Of a stretch of DNA of 64,000 nucleotides, positions 55,955 through 64,000 are shown one piece after another (position 1 is the first letter of the stretch; every line of letters starts with the position of its first letter). Position numbers and translations under genes: made by a program. Where the stretch lies: contig CAZEIM010000002.1 in the NCBI GenBank assembly GCA_964512145.1, forward strand, positions 54,299 to 118,298, in the 5' to 3' direction. The notes beneath the pieces are model-generated. The model saw nothing but the letters and a program-made list of their open reading frames with translations, was not told the DNA's origin and did no database searches. Source of the stretch: CAYOHR01 sp964512145 (GTDB lineage Bacteria > Bacteroidota > Bacteroidia > Flavobacteriales_G > JALEGO01).

Positions 55955-57046
55955 ATGATTAAGAAAAAAGCCTTAATTACAGGTATAACAGGACAGGATG
56001 GGGCATATTTAGCTGAATTACTACTTCAAAAAGGATATGAAGTTCATGGTATTAAAAGAAGGAGCTCCCTTTTTAATACGCAAAGAATTGATCACTTATA
56101 CAGAGATCCACATGAAGAGAACTTAACTTTTAAGTTGCATTATGGTGACATGACTGACTCTACAAATTTAATTAGAATTATTCAAGAAGTACAACCCGAT
56201 GAAATTTACAATTTAGCAGCACAGTCACATGTTAAAGTATCTTTTGAAACACCTGAGTATACTGCTAATGCAGATGCGTTAGGTACATTAAGAATGTTAG
56301 AAGCTTTGAGAATATTAAAATTAGAAAAGAAAACTAAATTTTACCAAGCATCTACTTCTGAGTTATATGGATTAGTTCAAGAAGTTCCTCAAAATGAAAA
56401 TACACCGTTTTATCCAAGAAGTCCATACGCAGTAGCCAAATTGTATGGTTACTGGATTGTTAAAAACTACCGAGAGGCTTACCAAATGTATGCTTGTAAT
56501 GGTATATTATTTAATCACGAAAGTCCCTTAAGAGGCGAAACCTTTTCTACCCGTAAAATTACTAGAGCTGTAGCTAAAATAAGCTTGGGTTTACAAAATA
56601 AATTATTTGTCGGAAATGTTGATGCGCAAAGAGATTGGGGACATGCTAAGGATTATGTGGAGGGTATGTGGAGAATGTTGCAACAAAACTCTCCGGATGA
56701 TTATGTATTAGCTACCGGAGTAACTACAAGTGTTCGAGATTTTATTTCTAAAGCTTTTTTAAGAGTTGGTATAGAAATACTTTGGAAAGGAAAAGGCTTA
56801 GATGAAAAAGGAGTCAATGCTAAAACAAGTGCTGTGTTAGTTGAAATTGACCCAACATACTTTAGGCCTACCGAAGTGGATTTATTAATAGGAGACGCAT
56901 CTAAAGCCAAAAATGAGTTAGGCTGGAAACCTGTATACAATCTAGATATGCTAATTGATGAAATGGTAGATGCGGATGTAAAGCTGTTTCAAAAAGATAA
57001 AGATTTAATGGATAAAGGGCATACTATTTTTCATTTTAATGAATAA
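55955..57046 (+). CDS. gmd: GDP-mannose 4,6-dehydratase
   Basis: A 363-aa short-chain dehydratase. NAD(P)-binding ITGITGQDGAYLAELLL (about 8-24), NLAAQSHVKVSF (about 84), STSELYG (about 129) and YxxxK in YAVAKLYGYW (about 153-162) are all seen. It converts GDP-mannose to the 4-keto-6-deoxy intermediate, which the next enzyme reduces to GDP-fucose. The gene overlaps fcl by 8 bp. Confidence 0.97.
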   Translation: MIKKKALITGITGQDGAYLAELLLQKGYEVHGIKRRSSLFNTQRIDHLYRDPHEENLTFKLHYGDMTDSTNLIRIIQEVQPDEIYNLAAQSHVKVSFETPEYTANADALGTLRMLEALRILKLEKKTKFYQASTSELYGLVQEVPQNENTPFYPRSPYAVAKLYGYWIVKNYREAYQMYACNGILFNHESPLRGETFSTRKITRAVAKISLGLQNKLFVGNVDAQRDWGHAKDYVEGMWRMLQQNSPDDYVLATGVTTSVRDFISKAFLRVGIEILWKGKGLDEKGVNAKTSAVLVEIDPTYFRPTEVDLLIGDASKAKNELGWKPVYNLDMLIDEMVDADVKLFQKDKDLMDKGHTIFHFNE

Positions 57047-57977
57047 TCAGGATAAAATATATGTAGCGGGACATAGGGGAATGGTGGGTTCTGCAATCGT
57101 TCGAAAATTAATTCAAAAAGGATTTTCAAACATAGTTACCAAATCATCTGCTGAATTAGATTTACGCAATCAACAGCAAGTTATGAATTTTTTTGAATCA
57201 GAAAAACCCGACTATGTTTTTTTAGCTGCCGCTAAAGTAGGAGGAATACACGCAAATAATACTTATAGAGCAAATTTTATATACGATAATTTACTCATTG
57301 AATGCAATGTAATTCATGCTTCACATCTTCATCAAGTAAAAAAGCTGCTTTTTTTAGGCTCATCCTGTATTTACCCTAAAAACTGCCCTCAACCCATTAA
57401 AGAAGAATACTTATTATCGGGATATTTAGAAAAAACCAACGAACCATATGCCATTGCAAAAATTGCAGGATTAAAATTATGTGAATCATATGGTGCCCAA
57501 TATAACAACAATTTTATATCTGCTATGCCGACCAATTTATATGGTCCAAATGACAATTACGATATTCAAAACTCACATGTTTTACCGGCTTTGATTAGAA
57601 AATTTCATGAAGCAAAAGAAAAGAAAGAATCGTATGTTGAAGTTTGGGGTACCGGTAAACCCATGCGAGAGTTTTTACATGTGGATGATTTAGCAGATGC
57701 CTGTTTTTTCTTAATGCAAGAATATAATAGTTCTGAAATAATTAATGTTGGCTGGGGAAAGGATATTTCTATTCATGATTTAGCTATGTTAATTAAAGAA
57801 ATAATTGGATTTGATGGAGAACTTCGTTTTAATACATCAAAGCCTGACGGAACTTTCAGAAAAGTATTAGATACTCAAAAAATAAACTCATTAGGTTGGT
57901 ATCCAAAAATTACTTTAAAAGAAGGAATTGAACGTGTGTACGAAAACTTTTTACATGAAGTGGTTAATGTAACATGA
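57039..57977 (+). CDS. fcl: GDP-L-fucose synthase
   Basis: A 312-aa epimerase-reductase. AGHRGMVGSAIVRKL (about 9-23), FLGSSCIYPKNCPQPIKE (about 102-119) and YAIAKIAGLKLCESY (about 132-146) are the family signatures. It finishes GDP-L-fucose synthesis, so surface sugar made here probably contains fucose or a related deoxy sugar. It overlaps the following barrel gene by 4 bp. Confidence 0.96.
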   Translation: MNNQDKIYVAGHRGMVGSAIVRKLIQKGFSNIVTKSSAELDLRNQQQVMNFFESEKPDYVFLAAAKVGGIHANNTYRANFIYDNLLIECNVIHASHLHQVKKLLFLGSSCIYPKNCPQPIKEEYLLSGYLEKTNEPYAIAKIAGLKLCESYGAQYNNNFISAMPTNLYGPNDNYDIQNSHVLPALIRKFHEAKEKKESYVEVWGTGKPMREFLHVDDLADACFFLMQEYNSSEIINVGWGKDISIHDLAMLIKEIIGFDGELRFNTSKPDGTFRKVLDTQKINSLGWYPKITLKEGIERVYENFLHEVVNVT

Positions 57978-59434
57978 GGTTAATATTTATCTTTTTATTT
58001 CTTCCACTTACTATATTTCCTCAATTTACTCATGATTTTTTCACAAATAAGATTTTAAACACACGGTTAGCCTATTCTTTAGATACTATTAATATACAAG
58101 ATAAAGGATTGTGGAAGTATATTACCCATAAAAATGTATTGCATATACGAGATAGTTTTGTTAATATACAAGTTAATCCTATCTTAAATGGATCTATATT
58201 CTTTTCAAATAATGATACTTCAAATCTATATAGAAATACTAGAGGTTTTTATGTAACGGGAAATATACTTGATAAAATTCATTTTGAAACATTTTTTACA
58301 GAAAATCAAATTTTTGCCCCAGAATATCAATCACAGTATATAAGCACATATGGTATATATCCAGGGCAAGGGAGAGTAAAAAACTTTAAAACTTATGGGT
58401 TTGATTTTGCCCAATCTCAAGCTAATATATTCATTAAAATAACAAAACGTTGGCTGTTTGGCTTAGGAAATGGCAAACACTTTATTGGAAGTGGATACAG
58501 AAGTATGCTTTTATCAGATGTTTCATTTAATTTTCCATATCTATATAATAAAGTAAATTTTACCAACAAAATCTCTTATTCAGTTCAACAATATTGGCTT
58601 CAAAATTTAGTCAGATTAAGTGCATATAATACCTCAGAACCATCTTTTCAAAGAAAATATATGTCAAATTACTTGTTTAATGTTGAGATTTCTAAATTCT
58701 TTAATACGTATATTTACAATGCTCATATTTCAGGTAATTTAGATTCAGTATACAGAAACACTCAACCTAATTTACTTTTTTACCAACCTTTACCCTTTAT
58801 TAATCAAATGATTGATAGGAGTAGTTATTCATACTCTGGACTGGGTTTATCATTCTCGATAAAAAAATTTAAACTGTATTCTCAATTAGCTTCAGATAAA
58901 AATAAAAACTATGCTACTCAATGGGGTGTAAAACATGTGTTAAAATCAATTAAAAATTTTCAGTCTGAAATACTTTTAGAACATAACACAGCCATGCCCA
59001 ATATGTATCATGATGTGTATGGAACTAGAACAAATATGGTTCATTACAATCAAAGTATTATTCATCCCTTAAATAATGGCTTTAAAGAATATATTGCTAA
59101 AGGAAGTTTTTTAATGTTAAAACGGATAGGATTAAATATTCAATATATGTACGCAGGGTTTTACATCGACTCATTAGGAGTTTCTTCTAAAGAAAAAATA
59201 TTTAATGTAAATCATCAAAATTTAAACACCTCTTACATCTATAGTAATGAACATAATCATGTTCAATTTTTAAATGTAAACATCTATTATTTGTTAAATA
59301 ACATATATAATTTAGCCTTTTTTACAGAGTTTACTCAAAGAATGGAACAAAACATATATAATAACCGTAAAACAAATGTATTTTACACCATTGGAATTAA
59401 AACATATTTACATAAAGAATATTTTGATTTTTAA
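57974..59434 (+). CDS. Wzi-like outer membrane beta-barrel protein (capsule assembly type)
   Basis: A 486-aa exported protein (signal MRLIFIFLFLPLTIFPQ). Beta strands with aromatic girdles fill the rest. The segment GLGNGKHFIGSGYRSMLLSD (about 163-182) is a hallmark of the Wzi-like/RemB-like barrels of Bacteroidetes. Wzi holds capsule to the outer membrane in E. coli. Here the gene lies in a sugar-nucleotide operon, so a role in surface polysaccharide is likely. A paralog is at 60613. Confidence 0.72.
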   Translation: MRLIFIFLFLPLTIFPQFTHDFFTNKILNTRLAYSLDTINIQDKGLWKYITHKNVLHIRDSFVNIQVNPILNGSIFFSNNDTSNLYRNTRGFYVTGNILDKIHFETFFTENQIFAPEYQSQYISTYGIYPGQGRVKNFKTYGFDFAQSQANIFIKITKRWLFGLGNGKHFIGSGYRSMLLSDVSFNFPYLYNKVNFTNKISYSVQQYWLQNLVRLSAYNTSEPSFQRKYMSNYLFNVEISKFFNTYIYNAHISGNLDSVYRNTQPNLLFYQPLPFINQMIDRSSYSYSGLGLSFSIKKFKLYSQLASDKNKNYATQWGVKHVLKSIKNFQSEILLEHNTAMPNMYHDVYGTRTNMVHYNQSIIHPLNNGFKEYIAKGSFLMLKRIGLNIQYMYAGFYIDSLGVSSKEKIFNVNHQNLNTSYIYSNEHNHVQFLNVNIYYLLNNIYNLAFFTEFTQRMEQNIYNNRKTNVFYTIGIKTYLHKEYFDF

Positions 59435-59458
59435 TAAAATTACTCAATTTTGCACGTC

Positions 59459-60613
59459 ATGATTACTCATTTTATAGAAGAATCAATTATACTAGGCTTT
59501 TTATCAGCTTTTATTATTGTGTTATTTGCTACACCATCGGTAATTAAAGTTTCTTTTTTAAAAAATTTAGTGGATGTTCCGGATGATGAAAGAAAATTTC
59601 ACACTAATAATATTCCAACGTTAGGGGGTATATTAATTTTTGCAGCCACTATATTTACTTGTTTATTATGGTTTCCTACGGAGGTGTTGCAAGAAAAAAA
59701 ACAATTATTAGAGGCAATTAATGAAGCTAGAATTATATTATCGTGTTTAATTATATTGTTTTTTGTTGGAGTAAAAGATGATATCATTGGAACTGCTCCA
59801 GTAAAAAAACTATTAGCGCATTTAGCCGTTGCTTTTATTTTGGTTTTAATGGGAGACATTAGAATTACGAGTTTTAAAGGTATTTTTGGAATTTATGAAA
59901 TACCATATTGGACAAGTATTTTGTTATCGGTTTTTACCTATACCGTTATTGTAAACGGTTTTAATTTAATAGATGGAATAGATGGATTAGCTGGAGGAGT
60001 TGGACTTATATCGAGTTTAGCTTTTGGTGTTTGGTTTTATTTTGCCGAAAATCCACTTATGAGTTTATTGGCTTTTTCTTTGGGCGGATCTTTGCTTGGT
60101 TTTTTAATGTTTAATTTTTCTCCCGCTAAAATATTTATGGGAGACTCTGGCTCATTGTCTATTGGGTTAATTATTTCTGTTTTAGCTATCCAACTCATTG
60201 AGCAGGATGTAAAAACACTGCCTTCTTGGCTTATCTATACATCTAAGCCCGTTTTTGTATTATCTTGTTTAGCTTACCCATTGGTAGATACACTTAGGGT
60301 TTTTATTTTTAGAGCAGTTAAAGGCCGCTCTCCTTTTAGTGCCGATCGAAATCATATTCACCACCGCCTTTTAGATATAGGATTAAATCATACTTGGGCG
60401 TCTTTGGTTATTTATATGTATAGTATAACGATAATTGTCGCTTCTGTATTTATTAACTTTAATCCTAGTGTAAATTTAGCTATTATGTTTTCCCTAGCTA
60501 TTATTCTTTCTCAAATTCCATTTTATTTTAAATCAAAAAATAAAATTAAACTCAATGTGGTTAAAACAATTCACGAAATTCCAGCTCCCATACAAAAAAT
60601 TACGTTAAATTAA
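59459..60613 (+). CDS. WecA/MraY-family undecaprenyl-phosphate glycosyl-1-phosphate transferase
   Basis: A 384-aa membrane enzyme with about eleven spans. ATG 59459 is preferred to TTG 59450. Key motifs: VDVPDDERKFHTNNIPTLGG (about 35-55), GVKDDIIG (about 102), NGFNLIDGIDGLAGG (about 165-179), FMGDSGSLSIG (about 222) and the sugar-binding HHRLLDIG (about 299). It couples a sugar-1-phosphate to the lipid carrier and so starts assembly of a surface glycan. It lies between two Wzi-like barrel genes. Confidence 0.9.
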   Translation: MITHFIEESIILGFLSAFIIVLFATPSVIKVSFLKNLVDVPDDERKFHTNNIPTLGGILIFAATIFTCLLWFPTEVLQEKKQLLEAINEARIILSCLIILFFVGVKDDIIGTAPVKKLLAHLAVAFILVLMGDIRITSFKGIFGIYEIPYWTSILLSVFTYTVIVNGFNLIDGIDGLAGGVGLISSLAFGVWFYFAENPLMSLLAFSLGGSLLGFLMFNFSPAKIFMGDSGSLSIGLIISVLAIQLIEQDVKTLPSWLIYTSKPVFVLSCLAYPLVDTLRVFIFRAVKGRSPFSADRNHIHHRLLDIGLNHTWASLVIYMYSITIIVASVFINFNPSVNLAIMFSLAIILSQIPFYFKSKNKIKLNVVKTIHEIPAPIQKITLN

Positions 60614-62040
60614 TGTTTAAAAGAATATTCATTTTTTTATCGTATAGTTTTTTTTTAAATATTTATTCACAGGAATTTAAGAGTATTTCAAATTTTTCAA
60701 GGATTATTGAGCAAGGAAATTTTATTGATGATACCACAAAGTCTTATTTTATTCCTCATTTTGGTGTTAGCATAGGACAAGAAAATACGTTTAAAAAAGT
60801 ACTGTCCGAAAATTTTATTGGGTTCTCCTATAAAAAAAAAATAAGCCATAGGTTTTCTGTTATATCAGATGTTTTTTTACTGGCAAGCTCAGTTCCAACC
60901 TTTACAGATACTTTTATTGATAGAAATAAGGTAATTCCTGGGTTTTCCAGTTTTTATGTTAAAAGAAATCAATTTTACTTTTTTCCTAATATAAGTTTTT
61001 TAGCTCAATATAAAGCATTACCTATTATAAATATGTATGCAGGATTTGGGAAAAATTTTTTAGGAAACGGATATAGGTCATTGCTTCTTTCAGATTATTC
61101 TCCCAATGCTTTTTTTATAAAATTTGACACAAAAATTAATCGTTCAATTCAATACGAAAATTTGTTTTCTAGATATATTAATTCTAATACATATTTCAAT
61201 CCATTGCATACAAAAATTAAATATGTTGCTTCTCATAGTGTTAAAATAGATGTTTTAAAGAAGTTGCACATTACATTATGGGAATCTGTTGTTTGGGGAG
61301 CAAAAGATACATTAAACAATAGAGCTACTGATATTCATTATCTAAATCCAATAATATTTTATCGCCCGGTAGAATATTCTATAGGATCAAGCGATAATAT
61401 GCTTATAGGTACAGACGTTTCATTGGATTTATTCAAGGGAGCAAATGTATATGCACAATTACTATTAGATGAGTTTTATTTATCGCAAATTCGCGCAAAA
61501 AATGGTTGGTGGGCAAATAAATATGGTGTACAATTTGGTGCTAAATATACTTTTAATTTAGGTAAAATAAACGGTCTCATGTTGGCTGAACATAATAGAG
61601 TAAGTCCATATACATATTCTCACTTACGCAATATTGAGTCTTATTCTCACTTAGGCCAACCTTTAGCACATCCACTAGGAGCAAATTTTTCAGAAAATAT
61701 GGTTAGTCTATTACTTGGAAATTCTAAACAAATATTTAAAATTACCGCATTACATATAATGCAAGGTTTAGATAGTAGTAATGTAAATTTAGGTTACAAT
61801 ATTTTAGCTTCGTATAATAATAGAAAAGAGTACGGGAATTTTTTATTGCAAGGTACCCTTTTCGAATTATTTAGAATGGATGTTGAATATTATATCCGGT
61901 TATCATCAAAACGTAATTTCATGGCTTCATTTCAGTTGAGTTATAGATCCTTGCAATACCATCAACAAAATATTAATCATGTATTTTTTAACATAGGCCT
62001 TAGAACAGCGTTGTTAAAATCTTACAATCAACATTTATAA
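60613..62040 (+). CDS. Wzi-like outer membrane beta-barrel protein, second copy
   Basis: A 475-aa exported protein (signal FKRIFIFLSYSFFLNIYSQ). The segment GFGKNFLGNGYRSLLLSDY (about 142-160) matches the copy at 57974, with the same barrel pattern after it. The ATG overlaps the stop of the WecA-like gene by one base (TAATG). The overall sequences differ widely, so the duplication is old. Likely role: anchoring or export of the glycan made by the operon. Confidence 0.72.
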   Translation: MFKRIFIFLSYSFFLNIYSQEFKSISNFSRIIEQGNFIDDTTKSYFIPHFGVSIGQENTFKKVLSENFIGFSYKKKISHRFSVISDVFLLASSVPTFTDTFIDRNKVIPGFSSFYVKRNQFYFFPNISFLAQYKALPIINMYAGFGKNFLGNGYRSLLLSDYSPNAFFIKFDTKINRSIQYENLFSRYINSNTYFNPLHTKIKYVASHSVKIDVLKKLHITLWESVVWGAKDTLNNRATDIHYLNPIIFYRPVEYSIGSSDNMLIGTDVSLDLFKGANVYAQLLLDEFYLSQIRAKNGWWANKYGVQFGAKYTFNLGKINGLMLAEHNRVSPYTYSHLRNIESYSHLGQPLAHPLGANFSENMVSLLLGNSKQIFKITALHIMQGLDSSNVNLGYNILASYNNRKEYGNFLLQGTLFELFRMDVEYYIRLSSKRNFMASFQLSYRSLQYHQQNINHVFFNIGLRTALLKSYNQHL

Positions 62041-62063
62041 AAAAAAAAAAATTAACATAATAT

Positions 62064-62075
62064 ATGTATATACAT
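62064..62075. promoter_or_regulatory. 12-bp palindrome, candidate MarR operator
   Basis: ATGTATATACAT is a perfect palindrome, 14 bp before the -7 box of the MarR gene, where a repressor would block RNA polymerase. A second, imperfect ACAT-TAA-ATGT lies directly beside it. Confidence 0.45.
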
Positions 62076-62089
62076 TAAATGTTTTTACA

Positions 62090-62097
62090 TATATTTG
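62090..62097 (+). promoter_or_regulatory. Bacteroidetes -7 promoter box TATATTTG for MarR gene
   Basis: Perfect TAnnTTTG match 4 nt before the ATG at 62102, which suggests a leaderless or nearly leaderless message. Confidence 0.55.
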
Positions 62098-62101
62098 TAT
62101 T

Positions 62102-62560
62102 ATGAAATTAGAAGATGAAATAAAGCAAAAAAAATTCGCCAGTATTTCTCAAAAAGGGATAGTAAACATCATTTACACTGCAAATTGGCTTATGGATAAA
62201 CATAGCCAATTATTAAAACCATATAAAATTTCTCCTCAACAATACAATATATTAAGAATTCTAAGAGGTCAGCAAAATAATCCGGTAACAATACAAATCA
62301 TTACTGAACGTATGTTAGATAAAATGTCTAATGCCTCTAGATTGGTTGAGAAACTGCGTTTAAAAAAATTAGTTTCTCGTGAGATTTCTTTGAAAGACAG
62401 AAGGCAGGTTGAGGTATTAATTACCAAAGATGGCTTAAACTTATTGGATGAAATGGATTTAAAAATGGCACAATTTCATAAATCATTTGAAAATATTGAC
62501 CCTAGTTTATGGGAAAGTATAAATAATACACTAGATAATATACGAGAAACAAACTTTTAA
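62102..62560 (+). CDS. MarR family transcriptional regulator
   Basis: A 152-aa winged-helix protein. The helix-turn-helix part ISPQQYNILRILRGQQ (about 43-58), the recognition helix region MLDKMSNASRLVEKLRLKKLV (about 75-95) and the wing SLKDRRQVEVLITKDG (about 98-113) are clear. MarR dimers bind palindromes near their own promoter; one lies just upstream. The YceI gene follows after 11 bp, so this regulator probably controls itself and YceI. Confidence 0.9.
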   Translation: MKLEDEIKQKKFASISQKGIVNIIYTANWLMDKHSQLLKPYKISPQQYNILRILRGQQNNPVTIQIITERMLDKMSNASRLVEKLRLKKLVSREISLKDRRQVEVLITKDGLNLLDEMDLKMAQFHKSFENIDPSLWESINNTLDNIRETNF

Positions 62561-62571
62561 ATTTTTTAACT

Positions 62572-63183
62572 ATGAACACTAAAACAATTAAATCAGCCAT
62601 AGCATTGGCTACAACAGCAGGGGTAATGTCATTTACTGCAAATCAAGGAGAAACAACGTATACCTTACAAGAAAAGTCAAGCTCACTAGAATGGTTTGCC
62701 GAAAAAGTTACTGGAAAACATAATGGTACAGTACTCTTAAAAAGTGGCTTTTTAACGCTAAAAGATGATCAAATTACCAAGGGAGAATTTGTAATAGACA
62801 TGACTACCATAAATACTACCGATTTAGAAGGTGAGTATAAAGAGCAGTTAGATGGTCATTTAAAATCGGCTGATTTTTTTGATGTTCAAAATCATAAAAC
62901 TGCTAAAATTTTGATTAAAAAATCTAGTAAAAACTCAGATGGTACGCATAAAATTACAGCAGATTTAAGTATAAAAAACATCACCCATGAAATTACATTT
63001 AATGCAAAAGTAACAAATGGCCCTAATTCAAACCTTAATGCGTTGGCCGATATTACTATTGATAGAACCAAATGGAATATTCGTTATGGTTCGGGTAGCT
63101 TTTTTGATAATTTAGGGGATAAAATGATATATGACGAAATAAAATTTAAAGTACAGGTTTCAGCCTTAAAAAAACAGGCGTAA
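62572..63183 (+). CDS. YceI family periplasmic protein
   Basis: A 203-aa protein. The N-terminus IKSAIALATTAGVMSFTAN suggests export with a short signal peptide. The YceI fold follows from about residue 28 (LQEKSSSLEWFAEKVTGKHN, GEFVIDMTTINTTDLEG, HLKSADFFDVQNHKTAKIL). It differs from the lipoprotein copy at 22220 by lacking a lipobox. It is likely co-transcribed with the MarR gene and is closed by a strong terminator. Confidence 0.9.
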   Translation: MNTKTIKSAIALATTAGVMSFTANQGETTYTLQEKSSSLEWFAEKVTGKHNGTVLLKSGFLTLKDDQITKGEFVIDMTTINTTDLEGEYKEQLDGHLKSADFFDVQNHKTAKILIKKSSKNSDGTHKITADLSIKNITHEITFNAKVTNGPNSNLNALADITIDRTKWNIRYGSGSFFDNLGDKMIYDEIKFKVQVSALKKQA

Positions 63184-63206
63184 TATTCAAATTAAAAAAT
63201 AACCAG

Positions 63207-63242
63207 AATGGTGCAAAATGAATTTTTTGCACCATTTTTTTT
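63207..63242 (+). terminator. terminator after MarR-YceI operon
   Basis: Perfect 12-bp stem (AATGGTGCAAAA / TTTTGCACCATT), 6-nt loop and eight T. It lies 23 bp after the YceI stop. Confidence 0.88.
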
Positions 63243-63843
63243 AATCTTCAACTACTTCCCTAACTTCAGGCATCATTCGAGCGAAAAGTTGCTGTATGCC
63301 CGATTTTAAAGTAACAGATGATGAAGGACAACCATTACATGATCCTTTCATAGATACTTTTAATACACCCTCATTAAACGATTTAAAAACGATGTTTCCA
63401 CCATCTTGAGCAACGGCCGGCTTAACATATTCCTCTAAAATATCCATTATTTTTTGCTCAGTTTCATTTTGTGCTACCACTTCATCATACAATTCTTCTG
63501 ACTCAATTTTATGTTGACTTTGATGGTCAAATATTTCAGGATTTTCAATTGTAAATAACGAATTATTTTTTCTTAAATAGTCTTGAATGTATTCTCTGAG
63601 CTCTAGGGTAATATCATCCCATTCAACCAAATCATTTTTAGTTACCGAAATAAAGTTATCCGATACAAATATGGATTGGACAAACGGGAAATTAAATAGT
63701 CGCTCCAACAGAGGGGAATTTTTAACATCATCCGGATCCTTAAACTCGAAGGAGCTGTTCGCTTGTACTAAATAAACATCGGCAACAAACTTCATAGTTT
63801 TGGGGTTGGGAGTTATTTCTGCGTAAATATTTACGGGATTCAT
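63241..63843 (-). CDS. NfuA-like Fe-S cluster scaffold protein
   Basis: A 200-aa protein with two parts. An Nfu N-terminal domain at about 1-95 (EITPNPKTMKFVAD) is followed by an acidic linker and the NifU C-terminal domain at about 120-200, whose CNGCPSS holds the two cluster-binding Cys. It carries Fe-S clusters to target proteins. A TAATTTTG box lies 19 bp before the start. Confidence 0.92.
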   Translation of the reverse strand: MNPVNIYAEITPNPKTMKFVADVYLVQANSSFEFKDPDDVKNSPLLERLFNFPFVQSIFVSDNFISVTKNDLVEWDDITLELREYIQDYLRKNNSLFTIENPEIFDHQSQHKIESEELYDEVVAQNETEQKIMDILEEYVKPAVAQDGGNIVFKSFNEGVLKVSMKGSCNGCPSSSVTLKSGIQQLFARMMPEVREVVED

Positions 63844-63862
63844 AATTACATTTTATTTATGG

Positions 63863-63870
63863 CAAAATTA
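63863..63870 (-). promoter_or_regulatory. Bacteroidetes -7 promoter box TAATTTTG for Nfu gene
   Basis: Perfect TAnnTTTG match 19 nt before the ATG at 63843. The rest of the right edge (to 64000) shows no gene. Confidence 0.5.
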
Positions 63871-64000
63871 CAGAACATTTATTAAAGAGCTTTATTTTAT
63901 GCTTAAATAAATTTATTACTGATAATCAAATATGTGAATATTATGTTAATGTCAGTATATATTAATCAATAATGTAACCTAGTTAGTTTTTTACCGTATA

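Overview
The window is strongly AT-rich and comes from a Bacteroidota genome, most likely of the Flavobacteriales type. The evidence is several Bacteroidetes -7 promoter boxes (TAnnTTTG), type 9 secretion sorting domains of both the short C-terminal kind and the gliding-motility (CHU_C) kind, the ssb-gldE-gldD gene order, an OmpA/beta-propeller/TPR protein of PorE-like architecture, and a 47-bp-repeat type II-C CRISPR system. The genus cannot be named from the sequence alone.

Layout. 1-2.5 kb: a leftward operon (alpha/beta hydrolase, UbiA prenyltransferase, bioD, start of bioA). 2.6-11.6 kb: rightward genes for a metallophosphoesterase, a TPR protein, a PorE-like OmpA protein, a T9SS cargo protein, arabinose-5-phosphate isomerase and PEP carboxykinase. 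11.8-19.9 kb: one leftward giant surface protein (about 2,700 aa, twelve PKD domains, CHU_C end) interrupted by two N-filled gaps. 20-22.9 kb: a secreted copper monooxygenase-like protein, a small beta-barrel protein and a YceI lipoprotein. 22.9-27.4 kb: dnaX followed by a siderophore/cobalamin-type ABC importer. 27.5-33.1 kb: a small membrane protein, a 2,4-dienoyl-CoA reductase-like flavoenzyme, tRNA-Asp and unknown envelope proteins.

33.1-40.0 kb is the accessory part: a type II-C CRISPR-Cas locus (7 repeats and 6 spacers, an antisense tracrRNA, a 1,518-aa Cas9, Cas1, Cas2). It is bracketed by an identical 47-bp direct repeat. The right copy is the 3' end of an intact THUMP methyltransferase gene, and the left copy lies in a diverged remnant of the same 3' end. 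This looks like the footprint of integration or recombination of the whole 6.8-kb unit. Every CRISPR repeat carries a perfect TATCTTTG box, so each crRNA may have its own promoter. The last repeat could drive a short RNA holding two anti-repeat blocks and ending in a strong terminator.

40-51 kb: methyltransferase, purN, gldD, gldE, ssb, an ArsC-like protein, prfB with its programmed +1 frameshift, and the four-gene Lhr-like helicase/ligase/exonuclease/phosphoesterase DNA repair cluster. 51-64 kb: a GT39-like membrane protein, a lipoprotein, a pseudouridine synthase without a usual start codon, MlaE/MlaF lipid transport, a surface-polysaccharide operon (gmd, fcl, two Wzi-like barrels on either side of a WecA-like transferase), a MarR-YceI pair and an NfuA-like Fe-S scaffold.
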